64,000 bases of DNA from Betaproteobacteria bacterium HGW-Betaproteobacteria-9 (GTDB lineage Bacteria > Pseudomonadota > Gammaproteobacteria > Burkholderiales > Burkholderiaceae_C), in assembly GCA_002842215.1 (NCBI GenBank), contig PHCC01000013.1, positions 1 through 64,000 on the forward strand, written 5' to 3'. Below the pieces are notes generated by a model, which was not told where the DNA came from, searched no databases, and saw only the letters and a list, made by a program, of their open reading frames with translations. Numbering within the stretch: position 1 is the first letter of the stretch; every line of letters begins with the position of its first letter. Of this stretch, positions 18,446-25,847 are shown one piece after another. The translations under genes were made by a program, and so were the position numbers.

Positions 18446-19417
18446 TCACGCATGACTGTTCACTTTCATCAGCTTCACCACGCCATAGATCCCCAACAAC
18501 ATTGCTCCAAAGCTGGCAAGTGCCTGCAATGACAGCGTCGGCATCAGCACCAGCAACACGGTGTCGTTGCCTCCCGGCACCAGGGCGCCACCGATGCCCA
18601 TGAGTCCGCCGCCCAGCATGTTGCGCCAACTGAACATGGACTGCTTGATCCGCCATTCGAACTGGCCACGGTGCACCGACGACACCACCATGCCCGCGAA
18701 CAGGCAGCCGACCAGCGCCAGGCGATGCCCTCCTGGCAGGTTCGTTCCGGTCACCCATGAAACACCCAGCTCACGCAGAAAATTGGTGTAAGTCCAGGCC
18801 CCCTCCAAAAGGAACAGCAGGCCGCTGCAAAGTCCCAGCACCATCGCGGCCAGTGAGAGGCGATACCTGGGCGCTAGGAGCCACTGACCCGGGCGCTGTT
18901 GGCGGTCTCTGCAGCGCCAGAGCACCGCGAGCTGCCACACCGCCCACACCAGCAAGATCAACATGAGCACAGTCCGGATGCCCGGACCTATGGCATTCCA
19001 CCAGAGGGCTTCGACATGCGGCCAGGGCACCGTGCCGAGCGATTGCAGCCACGTCACCACAAGGCTCCCCACCACAAAGAACACCAGCGTGGTGAACAAC
19101 CGGGTTTCGCCGTCCGCCAGCCGCTGCAAGGTGGACAAGGAACAGCCTCCGTTCACCGCCGCGCCCATGCCGAACAGCAACCCGCCGACCACGCTGAACA
19201 ACAAGGAGCTGGCAAGCACGGGGCGTCCGGCTATCGGCACGCCAGCCCATGCGAACAGTCCCGTGGCCAGGCTGGCCCAGAGCGACGCGTAGAAAAAACT
19301 GACCAGCAAGCCGGACTTGCGTTGTTCCATCCATTGCATCACCGCACGCACCGTGCACAAGCTGGCGCGGTGGGCAGCGAAGCCAATGAAGAAGACCAGG
19401 ACAAAACTCAGCCACAT
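18446..19417 (-). CDS. YeeE/YedE-family membrane protein (sulfur-compound transport type)
   Basis: A 323-aa polytopic membrane protein with two pseudo-symmetric halves, as in YeeE/YedE proteins such as the thiosulfate transporter TsuA. The first half keeps the family cysteines (RASLCTVRAVMQ and GAAVNGGCSLSTL). The second half reads GGALVPGGNDTVLL, where most relatives have a cysteine (G-C-N). It therefore has an altered relay for thiolated substrates. The ECF-type element upstream places transcription start at or next to this ATG, so the mRNA may be leaderless. Divergent from the cysteine-rich peptide gene. Confidence 0.82.
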   Translation of the reverse strand: MWLSFVLVFFIGFAAHRASLCTVRAVMQWMEQRKSGLLVSFFYASLWASLATGLFAWAGVPIAGRPVLASSLLFSVVGGLLFGMGAAVNGGCSLSTLQRLADGETRLFTTLVFFVVGSLVVTWLQSLGTVPWPHVEALWWNAIGPGIRTVLMLILLVWAVWQLAVLWRCRDRQQRPGQWLLAPRYRLSLAAMVLGLCSGLLFLLEGAWTYTNFLRELGVSWVTGTNLPGGHRLALVGCLFAGMVVSSVHRGQFEWRIKQSMFSWRNMLGGGLMGIGGALVPGGNDTVLLVLMPTLSLQALASFGAMLLGIYGVVKLMKVNSHA

Positions 19418-19422
19418 GGCGC

Positions 19423-19452
19423 TTGGTCGTTGCGCATCAGCTTCGACTTACA
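19423..19452 (-). promoter_or_regulatory. ECF-type promoter element upstream of yeeE
   Basis: Minus strand: TGTAAGT, 16 bp, CGACCAA. The downstream block ends 5 bp before the yeeE ATG, which would put the transcript start almost on the start codon. It diverges from the next element, only 8 bp away. Confidence 0.6.
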
Positions 19453-19460
19453 TCGACCGC

Positions 19461-19490
19461 TGTAACGATTCGGCCACGTTGGACGACCAA
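19461..19490 (+). promoter_or_regulatory. ECF-type promoter element upstream of the cysteine-rich peptide
   Basis: TGTAACG, 16 bp, CGACCAA, ending 77 bp before the ATG at 19568. One of eleven such elements in this window. Confidence 0.65.
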
Positions 19491-19567
19491 GCCATACCAA
19501 GGACGGCGTGTGTGCATTCGGCCGCGCGCAGGTCACTGGCTTTTTGTCACCTCACTGGAGAACCACC

Positions 19568-19750
19568 ATGTCGTCACTCTCATCCCGCCTGTCCCTGAGC
19601 CTGGCCGCGGCCGTCGTCACCACCGCCGCCCTGGGCGGCTGCGCCATGGCCTGCCGCGCCTGCGGCGGCGCCAAATGCGGCACGGCCAAGACCATGTCGA
19701 AATGCAGCGCCTGCAAGGCCAAGTGCGGCGCCTGCGCACCGAAGAAGTAA
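19568..19750 (+). CDS. Secreted cysteine-rich small protein (candidate metal-binding or RiPP-like peptide)
   Basis: A 60-aa protein with a hydrophobic export signal (residues 1 to about 24) ending AALGGC, which could be a signal peptidase I site or a lipobox with C25. The mature part has only about 36 residues and eight cysteines in total (25, 29, 32, 37, 46, 49, 53, 56), including three CXXC pairs, with Lys, Ala and Gly between them (KCSACKAKCGAC). GGAG lies 7 nt before the ATG. The layout resembles small metallothionein-like or bufferin/HvfA-type peptides, but I do not recognise an exact family and no modifying enzyme is adjacent. An ECF-type element lies upstream, a perfect hairpin follows, then a DUF6969-like gene. 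Confidence 0.8.
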   Translation: MSSLSSRLSLSLAAAVVTTAALGGCAMACRACGGAKCGTAKTMSKCSACKAKCGACAPKK

Positions 19751-19773
19751 ACGCCCCATCTGGCTCACGCGTT

Positions 19774-19797
19774 CCCGGAGCAGCGCCCTGCTCCGGG
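19774..19797 (+). terminator. Perfect 10-bp hairpin after the cysteine-rich gene
   Basis: CCCGGAGCAG, loop CGCC, CTGCTCCGGG. The stem is perfect and very GC-rich but has no U-run after it. It sits 23 nt past the stop of the small gene and 22 nt before the next start, so it could protect the short mRNA, attenuate read-through, or set the peptide-to-enzyme ratio. Confidence 0.7.
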
Positions 19798-19819
19798 TTC
19801 GCGGCATCGACCCGCTTCC

Positions 19820-20527
19820 ATGCCCGCATCTGCTTCGCTGCGCCGACACTGGCGCTCAGCTTCATTGACCGAACTGGGCACCGCCCTGCACCACGGTCAG
19901 TCCAGCGTAGAGGCCTTCGCCAACGCGACGGAAACCTCCGGCTCCCTGCTGCAGAGCTGGGTGCAAGGCGCCGAAGTGGTGGAGTACGAGCACTACCCAC
20001 CGGCCGACATCATTGACCTGCGCAGTGGGACCCAGTTCTATTACCACGCGCACCGCACTCATGGCGACGAACACGGGCACTTGCACGTTTTTTGGCACGC
20101 CACCACCACCGGCGGCCGCAGCCGGCCCACGCAAGGCAGCAAGGTCTGGAAGCGCCACGCGCCGACCCACATGCTGGCCATCGCGCTCGATGCCCGGGGC
20201 CTGCCTGTCAAGCTCTTCACCACCAACCAGTGGGTCACTGAGGGCCACTGGTTCGATGCCGCGCTCACCCTGGCCTGCTTAGACCGTTGCCGGCCCGGTC
20301 CCGTACCTGGGCATGAAAACGCCTGTGCCTGGCTGGGCCACTTTCTAGCGATGTACCGCCCCCTGATCGCCGACCTGCTGCAGCGCCGGGACGCCCGCCT
20401 CGCGAACCATGGCGCACTGGCGGATGCGTTGAACAACCGCCGCCTCGAAGTACTCAGCCAGTCCCGCTTGGACTGGGCCGCCGATCTCGATGCCTTGCAG
20501 ACAGAAGCGACCCGGCGCGGGCTCTGA
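19820..20527 (+). CDS. DUF6969-like conserved protein of unknown function
   Basis: A 235-aa soluble protein without signal peptide or membrane segments. The conserved-looking centre is VVEYEHYPPADIIDLRSGTQFYYHAHR followed by DEHGHLHVFWHA, a histidine/acidic-rich patch that could bind a metal; a second conserved part is TNQWVTEGHWFDA. I associate these blocks with the family called DUF6969; no biochemical role is known to me. It is 69 nt downstream of the cysteine-rich peptide gene on the same strand, beyond a hairpin, with no good ribosome-binding site of its own, so it is probably translated from the same transcript. It converges on the lipoprotein gene. Confidence 0.72.
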   Translation: MPASASLRRHWRSASLTELGTALHHGQSSVEAFANATETSGSLLQSWVQGAEVVEYEHYPPADIIDLRSGTQFYYHAHRTHGDEHGHLHVFWHATTTGGRSRPTQGSKVWKRHAPTHMLAIALDARGLPVKLFTTNQWVTEGHWFDAALTLACLDRCRPGPVPGHENACAWLGHFLAMYRPLIADLLQRRDARLANHGALADALNNRRLEVLSQSRLDWAADLDALQTEATRRGL

Positions 20528-20541
20528 TCAACCGCAGCGTC

Positions 20542-21618
20542 TCAGCGGGCTTCGACCGTGAACTGGTGGCTGTTGCCCTTGAGCAGCTCGACCGTGGGCC
20601 GGTAGAGGCCCGGCAGGCTGCCGGCACGGAACTGGATCGCGAGCAGACCAGGGTTGGGTTTGCCGCCCCCGGCCGCAGGAGGAAATCGGTCGCTGCGTAA
20701 CACCTGTCCTGAGAGCACTGGGTTGCCGTCGGCACCCAACGGGCTGCTGGCCGCCTGGCCGGTGGCGCCCTTCGGGGCTGCGCCGATGATGCCGCCCACC
20801 ACCGTGTCCACCGCCAGGTCCAGGCGCTTGTCGCCATTGCTGTCCTGCACCAGCAGGCCGCCGGTGTAGCGCGGGAAGCGGGTGATGTCGCGCGGCGCAA
20901 CGCCCACTCCGTTCAGTGGAGCGCCATTGGAACCCCAGAGCAGCAAGCCCAGGTGCATGGGTGCGACCTGACCCGTCGCCACCGTCTGGAAGTCGGTGTT
21001 CGCCCCCGGCGGCACGTGGAAGTTGGTCGGTGCCAGCCGGGCTTCCAGCATCTCCTCCTGCACCCGCATGCCGCCTTGCCACACCGCCAGCACCTGGCCT
21101 CCGGCGGATCGGCGTGTCACCGTCACCGGGTAGCCGCCGGTCGCGGGGTTGGTGAAGCTGCGGCCGCGCAGGTGGATGATTTTGATGCCCGGCGCATTGC
21201 CGCCGTCGGGCGCGATGTCCTTGATCGCGGTGACGGTGAGGGCATGCTCTTTTTCGACATAGTCGACACGGTACTGCCCGGCCAGCGGCACGGCGCCCTG
21301 CGGCCAGCCCTTGGTCAGCACCAGGTTGGTGTCGCGGTCGGAGACGATGGGCACCGAGGCATTGCGCTTGAACGCCGGAGACAGCGCCAGTTGCAACGAC
21401 TCGCCCGCCTTCATCGCCAGGCCTGGCGTCGCCGGGTTGGCGTCGGGCACCAGCACGAAAACGTAGTCGGTCGCTTCGCCAGCCACATGCCCGTCATAAG
21501 ACACCGGGGCCGGCGCAGTGACCAACGGCAGAGGCTTCTGATATTCGACGGTACCGCACGCGGCCAGCAGCAGCGCTGAGGCGCCGATCAGCGGAAGGGT
21601 TTTGAACTTGGCATGCAT
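20542..21618 (-). CDS. Lipoprotein of unknown function
   Basis: A 358-aa protein with a classic lipobox (LLLAACGTVEYQ) and no transmembrane segment after it, so it is likely anchored to a membrane and faces the periplasm. The C-terminal third contains DSNGDKRLDLAVD, an EF-hand/dockerin-like Asp-rich loop, and RAGSLPGLYRPTVELL. I do not recognise a named family. The ATG at 21618 has AAGGAGA upstream. It is the last gene of a thioredoxin-ccdA-lipoprotein run on the minus strand, 55 nt after ccdA, suggesting a role in envelope thiol chemistry or repair (inference). Confidence 0.75.
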   Translation of the reverse strand: MHAKFKTLPLIGASALLLAACGTVEYQKPLPLVTAPAPVSYDGHVAGEATDYVFVLVPDANPATPGLAMKAGESLQLALSPAFKRNASVPIVSDRDTNLVLTKGWPQGAVPLAGQYRVDYVEKEHALTVTAIKDIAPDGGNAPGIKIIHLRGRSFTNPATGGYPVTVTRRSAGGQVLAVWQGGMRVQEEMLEARLAPTNFHVPPGANTDFQTVATGQVAPMHLGLLLWGSNGAPLNGVGVAPRDITRFPRYTGGLLVQDSNGDKRLDLAVDTVVGGIIGAAPKGATGQAASSPLGADGNPVLSGQVLRSDRFPPAAGGGKPNPGLLAIQFRAGSLPGLYRPTVELLKGNSHQFTVEAR

Positions 21619-21673
21619 GGGAATGTCTCCTTGATAGGGATGGCTCACGTAAGAACCGGGTGGTGATGCGGTG

Positions 21674-22408
21674 TCAGATACCCACTGTGAGGTTGACCCA
21701 GGCGTCGGGCATCCATTGGACGAACCAAGCTTCGAGGCGTTTGTCCCACCCCACCAGGATGGCCACACCCAGTAGGCCAAGCAGGACGGCGAAGGCGTGG
21801 CGCACGCGCTCGATGCGCGCCATCACCCAGTCGCGCACACGGTTGAAGCCGCTGCGCGAGGCGTAAGCCACGGCCACCAGGGGAATGGCCGCCCCCAGGC
21901 CAAAAACACCCAGGATCAGCCCGCCCCGTGCCAAGCCACCTTCACTCGCCACCAGCGTGAGCGCCGAGCCGAGCAAGGGACCCGAGCAGGGGCTCCAGAC
22001 CAGGCCCAGCACGCCACCGAGCAGAAAAGCGCCGGTGAGCGAACCGCCTTGAATCCCCGACGAAGCGGTGTTGGCCGAATTGGCCAGCGGCAACATCCAG
22101 CGCGTGAAACGCTCGCCCAACGCTGGCACCAGCATCACAACCGCAAAGGCAATCAGCATGGCCGCGCCTGCGATGCGCACGGTGTCGCCGTCGATCCCCA
22201 GCGCCGGCCCGAGCGCACCGAGCACCATGCCGATACCGGCAAACGAGAACACCATGCCCAGGCCCATGGCCACCGGCCCCAGCCGATTGCCCTGCAGCGC
22301 ACCGCCGACCACCAGGGGGAGCATGGGAAAGACGCAGGGCGACAGCGTCGTCAGGCCGCCTGCGGCCAGGCTGAAAGCCAGTTGGGGAAGCGATACCAGG
22401 ACAGACAT
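21674..22408 (-). CDS. CcdA/DsbD-type thiol electron transporter
   Basis: A 244-aa inner-membrane protein with six predicted helices. The paired transmembrane cysteines of the DsbD/CcdA family are seen in TTLSPCVFPMLPLVVGG and LGLVWSPCSGPLLGSAL. It carries electrons from cytoplasmic thioredoxin to periplasmic thiol proteins. The partner is evident: a secreted thioredoxin-like protein is encoded immediately upstream (13-nt gap). The start at 22408 gives the usual N-terminus. Confidence 0.88.
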   Translation of the reverse strand: MSVLVSLPQLAFSLAAGGLTTLSPCVFPMLPLVVGGALQGNRLGPVAMGLGMVFSFAGIGMVLGALGPALGIDGDTVRIAGAAMLIAFAVVMLVPALGERFTRWMLPLANSANTASSGIQGGSLTGAFLLGGVLGLVWSPCSGPLLGSALTLVASEGGLARGGLILGVFGLGAAIPLVAVAYASRSGFNRVRDWVMARIERVRHAFAVLLGLLGVAILVGWDKRLEAWFVQWMPDAWVNLTVGI

Positions 22409-22421
22409 GCGGTCGTCCCGC

Positions 22422-22802
22422 TCAGAGTGCGGACTTGAACGCGGTGCGGATGGCTGCGGGGTCGGTGTCACCCACCAGGCGCGCCCACTCCTGCTGCCCG
22501 CGCAGCACCACAAAGGTGGACTGCGCACGCACATTGAAGCGCTTCTTGAGTTCCTTCTCGGTGTCGTAGTTGACGACCATCACCGTCAGGTCCAGACCTG
22601 GCTCGCTCTTGAGGGACTGCAGGACTTTTTCCTGAGCGCGGCAGGTCGGGCACCAGTCGGCATGGAAATGCAGCGCGACCGGTTGATCGCTGGCTTGGGC
22701 CTGCGCCAGCAGCGCGGCGGTAAAGGGTTTGATCTCCAACGCGTGCGAAGCGGCACTGGCGAGCAACAGAACAGAAGCAAAAAAGACGCGGCGCAGAACC
22801 AT
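22422..22802 (-). CDS. Periplasmic thioredoxin-family protein
   Basis: A 126-aa protein with a signal peptide (MVLRRVFFASVLLLASAASHA) and a thioredoxin fold. The active site is ADWCPTCRAQEKVL, a WCPTC redox pair, and the cis-proline loop is QSTFVVLRG. It probably receives electrons from the CcdA-like protein encoded next and reduces an envelope target such as the downstream lipoprotein or metal-stressed thiols. The ATG at 22802 has AAGGAG upstream. An ECF-type element lies 34 bp before it. Confidence 0.9.
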   Translation of the reverse strand: MVLRRVFFASVLLLASAASHALEIKPFTAALLAQAQASDQPVALHFHADWCPTCRAQEKVLQSLKSEPGLDLTVMVVNYDTEKELKKRFNVRAQSTFVVLRGQQEWARLVGDTDPAAIRTAFKSAL

Positions 22803-22836
22803 GATGACTCCTTGATTGGTAACCGGGGTGATGTGT

Positions 22837-22866
22837 TGAGTCGCGCGAAAGTGGGCTTCTCTTACA
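22837..22866 (-). promoter_or_regulatory. ECF-type promoter element upstream of the thioredoxin-ccdA operon
   Basis: Minus strand: TGTAAGA, 16 bp, CGACTCA, ending 34 bp before the thioredoxin ATG. It sits in the short gap after the patatin gene, giving this operon its own promoter. Confidence 0.65.
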
Positions 22867-22881
22867 GGCACTCGTGACACA

Positions 22882-24066
22882 TCAACCGCGTTGCCTGCTG
22901 GCAGCCGCAGGGTCCAGGTGAACCCGGTGCACGCAAACGCCTTCCAGCGGATCGTGTGGGGTCTCCCAAGGCTTCTCCGCCAACGCCTGCCGCCCCAGCT
23001 TCAGCCCGGCGTCTGAACGCAGGTGCACGCCACGGGCTGTGAAGTCGATGTCCTTGGTCTGGTCTTCGCCCGGCAAATGCGGTGCCATCAGGCTGACGAC
23101 GTGCATCACGGTGTTGCAACCCCAGGCACCCAGCTCGCGGGCATGGGCGCTGTCGGGCACCTGTCGGGCCAGGTCGCGGATGATGTGGCGCAGCCGGTGC
23201 AACTGCCGCTGGCGTTCGATGTGCGATTCGGCCCGACTGGCGAACTGGATGTCCTTCAGGCGGCCCTGCACGTCCCAGAGGCTTTTTGGTTCGTCGCCGT
23301 GCGGCTCCCACAGGCGGCAGGCAAAGATCAGCGAGTCGCAGCGCGGCTTGTCGTCCAGCACCACCTCGATCGGCGTGTTCGAGTACAGACCGCCATCCCA
23401 GTACGGATCACCGTCGATGCGCACCGCGCCAAAGGCCGGCGCCAACGCACCCGAGGCCATGATGTGATCGACATTGAGGCGCTCGCGCCGGCTGTCGAAA
23501 TACCGCATTTGCCCGGTGCGCGCATTGACAGCGCCCACGGTTATGCGCATGGGTGATCGCGCGAGGACGTCGAAGTCCACCAGTTCGGCCAGTGTGTCTC
23601 GCAGTGGCTGCGTGTCGTAGTACGCAGCCTTCTCGATGCCAAGCGGCTGCCGAGAATTGAACCAGGCGGGCAGATTGGGTTTGAAGAAATCGGGGATGCC
23701 CTGCCCCACCACGCCCAGGTTGTGTTGCCATTGCGTCAACCCGGCCAGCGAGGGCCACAGCGCAAAGACACTGTGGCTGGCCTGCCGGGACTGCATGCGT
23801 TCCCAGAAAGCGCGCAGCCGCGCCAGCCGGTGCTGCGGATGGTTGCCGGCAATCAGCGCCGCGTTAATCGCACCGATGGACGTGCCGATCACCCAGTCTG
23901 GCTCCTTGCCACCTTCATGCAGGGCCTGGTAGACACCGAGATGAAACGCCCCCACAGCGCCACCGCCCTGCATGACCATCACGGTCTGCTGAGGTGGGCA
24001 AATGGTGTTTGAAGCTTTGGCCGCGCGAGCGGGTGCAGCGGATGAGGTTCGTGTGCGGGTAGCCAT
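22882..24066 (-). CDS. Patatin-like phospholipase
   Basis: A 394-aa serine acyl hydrolase. The oxyanion loop is QGGGAVGAF (33-41), the nucleophile elbow is GTSIG with S63, and the catalytic Asp is D224 in the DGG motif (YWDGGLYSNTP). The C-terminal part, after about residue 290, matches the extra domain of the DUF3734-type bacterial patatins. No signal peptide is seen, so it acts from the cytoplasm or on the inner membrane. It is the last gene of the hydroxybutyrate dehydrogenase-acetoacetate decarboxylase operon. Patatins with this neighbourhood have been linked to PHB or lipid turnover, which is inference here. Confidence 0.9.
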   Translation of the reverse strand: MATRTRTSSAAPARAAKASNTICPPQQTVMVMQGGGAVGAFHLGVYQALHEGGKEPDWVIGTSIGAINAALIAGNHPQHRLARLRAFWERMQSRQASHSVFALWPSLAGLTQWQHNLGVVGQGIPDFFKPNLPAWFNSRQPLGIEKAAYYDTQPLRDTLAELVDFDVLARSPMRITVGAVNARTGQMRYFDSRRERLNVDHIMASGALAPAFGAVRIDGDPYWDGGLYSNTPIEVVLDDKPRCDSLIFACRLWEPHGDEPKSLWDVQGRLKDIQFASRAESHIERQRQLHRLRHIIRDLARQVPDSAHARELGAWGCNTVMHVVSLMAPHLPGEDQTKDIDFTARGVHLRSDAGLKLGRQALAEKPWETPHDPLEGVCVHRVHLDPAAASRQRG

Positions 24067-24079
24067 GTGAAATCACCTT

Positions 24080-24856
24080 TCAATCGTGGGGTTTCAGGTA
24101 GTCATGCAGCACCCGCCCATAGGGCAAAGTGAGGTCGGCGATGAAGTGCAGACCGCCCACCATTTCGCGTACAGGCAAATCGGCCACTGGCGCATTCACA
24201 TGGGGAATCAGGTGCAAGCGCGCCGGGCCCGACCAGGCGCCCTGGACCTGGATGTCTGTCAGGTTGTAGGCCACCAGCTGGGCAATCGCGACCTGACCGT
24301 CCACATGCGGAATGAGCTTGAGGTTGACCTGGGTCTTCTCCATCTTGTGCAAGATCGCCTCGGAACTGCAGGCTTTTTTCCCGCCCACGTCGTACAGAAG
24401 ATGCTGGTGCTTGTAGCCCATGGTGCCCACGGCCACCTGTACCCCGGCGTATTCCAGCGTGCCGGTGAGCGTGTCGTGTGCAACGCCCAGCTTGGGCAGC
24501 GCGTGCTTCTTGGGAAAGCCCCAAATTTCACGCCCACCCGCAATGGGTGGCTCATCGTCCAGGTACATCTGAGCCGTGAAGTTCACAGGTTCGCCGCGAT
24601 AGAGCGCCGGAATGACGATCCCCGATTCGGTGTAATCACCAAATCCAGCCGAGTCGGGCATGCGGATGAACTCGAACAGCACCGTATCCGAACCGTCCGG
24701 CTCCAGCGGCTCGGGCAGCGCAGCACGGATGGCCTGCGGGTCGCTTTTGTAGGTGATGATCAGGTATTCGCGGTCCACGAAACGGTAGGGACCCTTGGGG
24801 TATGAGGGCGATGCCATCGGCATCGACGGCAGAAGCAGAATGTCTTGGGCGTTCAT
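24080..24856 (-). CDS. adc: Acetoacetate decarboxylase
   Basis: A 258-aa enzyme converting acetoacetate to acetone and CO2. The Schiff-base lysine region [12 protein letters not shown] is intact (K116/K117) and the family segments [21 protein letters not shown] and [17 protein letters not shown] are present. The ATG at 24856 gives the standard N-terminus. It is placed directly after 3-hydroxybutyrate dehydrogenase, which supplies acetoacetate. The gap to the patatin gene is 13 nt. Confidence 0.93.
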   Translation of the reverse strand: MNAQDILLLPSMPMASPSYPKGPYRFVDREYLIITYKSDPQAIRAALPEPLEPDGSDTVLFEFIRMPDSAGFGDYTESGIVIPALYRGEPVNFTAQMYLDDEPPIAGGREIWGFPKKHALPKLGVAHDTLTGTLEYAGVQVAVGTMGYKHQHLLYDVGGKKACSSEAILHKMEKTQVNLKLIPHVDGQVAIAQLVAYNLTDIQVQGAWSGPARLHLIPHVNAPVADLPVREMVGGLHFIADLTLPYGRVLHDYLKPHD

Positions 24857-24880
24857 GCGTGGATCTCTTTGAGGCGCCAC

Positions 24881-25681
24881 TCACTGCGCCGTCCAGCCAC
24901 CGTCGATGGGCATCACCGCTCCGGTGATGCTGGCGCCGGCCTCGGAACACAGGAAGGCCGCAAACGCCGCCACCTGCTCGATGGTGACGAACTGCTTGGT
25001 GGGCTGCGCGTGCAGCAGCACATCGTCGATCACCTGCTGCTCGGTCAATCCGCGTGCCTTGGCCGTATCGGGAATCTGCTTCTCCACCAACGGTGTCCAC
25101 ACATAACCCGGGCACAGCGCGTTGGCGGTGATGCCCTGGGTGGCCACTTCCAGCGCCACCGATTTGGTGAACCCTGCGATGCCGTGTTTGGCTGCGACGT
25201 AAGCGGACTTGAAAGGCGAGGCCACGAGTGCGTGCGCGGAGGCCACGTTGAGCACCCGACCCCAGCCCTTGGCCTTCATACCGGGCAAGGCCAGCCGTGT
25301 CGTGTGGAATGCAGCCGACAGGTTGATCGCGATGATCGCGTTCCACTTGTCCACCGGAAACTCATCCACTGGCGCTACATACTGAATGCCTGCGTTGTTC
25401 ACTAGGATGTCGATGGCGCCGCAGGCTCCAATGGCTTCTTCCATCATGGCCTGGGTGGCCGCTGGATCGGACAGGTCAGCGCCGCTGTAGCGCACGTTCA
25501 CGCCGTGCAGCTTCGACAGCTCGGTGCGCAGTTGCTCGATGGCCGTTGCCTCGCCGAAGCCGTTGAGCACCACATCGTGGCCGGCTGCAGCCAGTGCGGT
25601 GGCGATGCCCAGGCCGATGCCGCTGGTGGAGCCTGTGATGAGTGCGGTCTTCTTTCCGTGGTGGATGGATGGGAGGGCCAT
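24881..25681 (-). CDS. D-3-hydroxybutyrate dehydrogenase
   Basis: A 266-aa short-chain dehydrogenase that oxidises 3-hydroxybutyrate to acetoacetate with NAD. The cofactor loop is TGSTSGIGLGIA (17-28), NNAG is at 95-98, the catalytic serine lies in NVASAHALVASPFKSAY and the YxxxK pair is Y161/K165. The HALVASPFKSAYVAAKHG and C-terminal TGAVMPIDGGWTAQ segments are typical of this enzyme. It is the first gene of the operon and lies 48 bp behind an ECF-type promoter element. Confidence 0.92.
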   Translation of the reverse strand: MALPSIHHGKKTALITGSTSGIGLGIATALAAAGHDVVLNGFGEATAIEQLRTELSKLHGVNVRYSGADLSDPAATQAMMEEAIGACGAIDILVNNAGIQYVAPVDEFPVDKWNAIIAINLSAAFHTTRLALPGMKAKGWGRVLNVASAHALVASPFKSAYVAAKHGIAGFTKSVALEVATQGITANALCPGYVWTPLVEKQIPDTAKARGLTEQQVIDDVLLHAQPTKQFVTIEQVAAFAAFLCSEAGASITGAVMPIDGGWTAQ

Positions 25682-25728
25682 GTGAGCTTTCTGCTTGAAA
25701 CGAACGCAAGCCACATGGCTTGTGTGCT

Positions 25729-25758
25729 TCAGTCGTTGCCGTGTCTTGCATCCTTACA
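25729..25758 (-). promoter_or_regulatory. ECF-type promoter element upstream of the hydroxybutyrate dehydrogenase operon
   Basis: Minus strand: TGTAAGG, 16 bp, CGACTGA. Both 7-bp blocks and the spacer length are identical to the element before the first sigma-factor gene and the one before the TVP38 fusion gene. Confidence 0.7.
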
Positions 25759-25847
25759 CCCAGCGCGCTGTAACGACCTCTTTCCTATGCAGTGTGGAGT
25801 GCTTCGGTTAGCCTGTGACGATCAAAGTAAACCGATGAGCCCGCCGC

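Noticed and set aside
25770..25800. TGTAACG upstream of the hydrolase-OsmC gene, considered as a twelfth ECF element
   Set aside because: No CGAC/CGAA block at 15-17 bp downstream.
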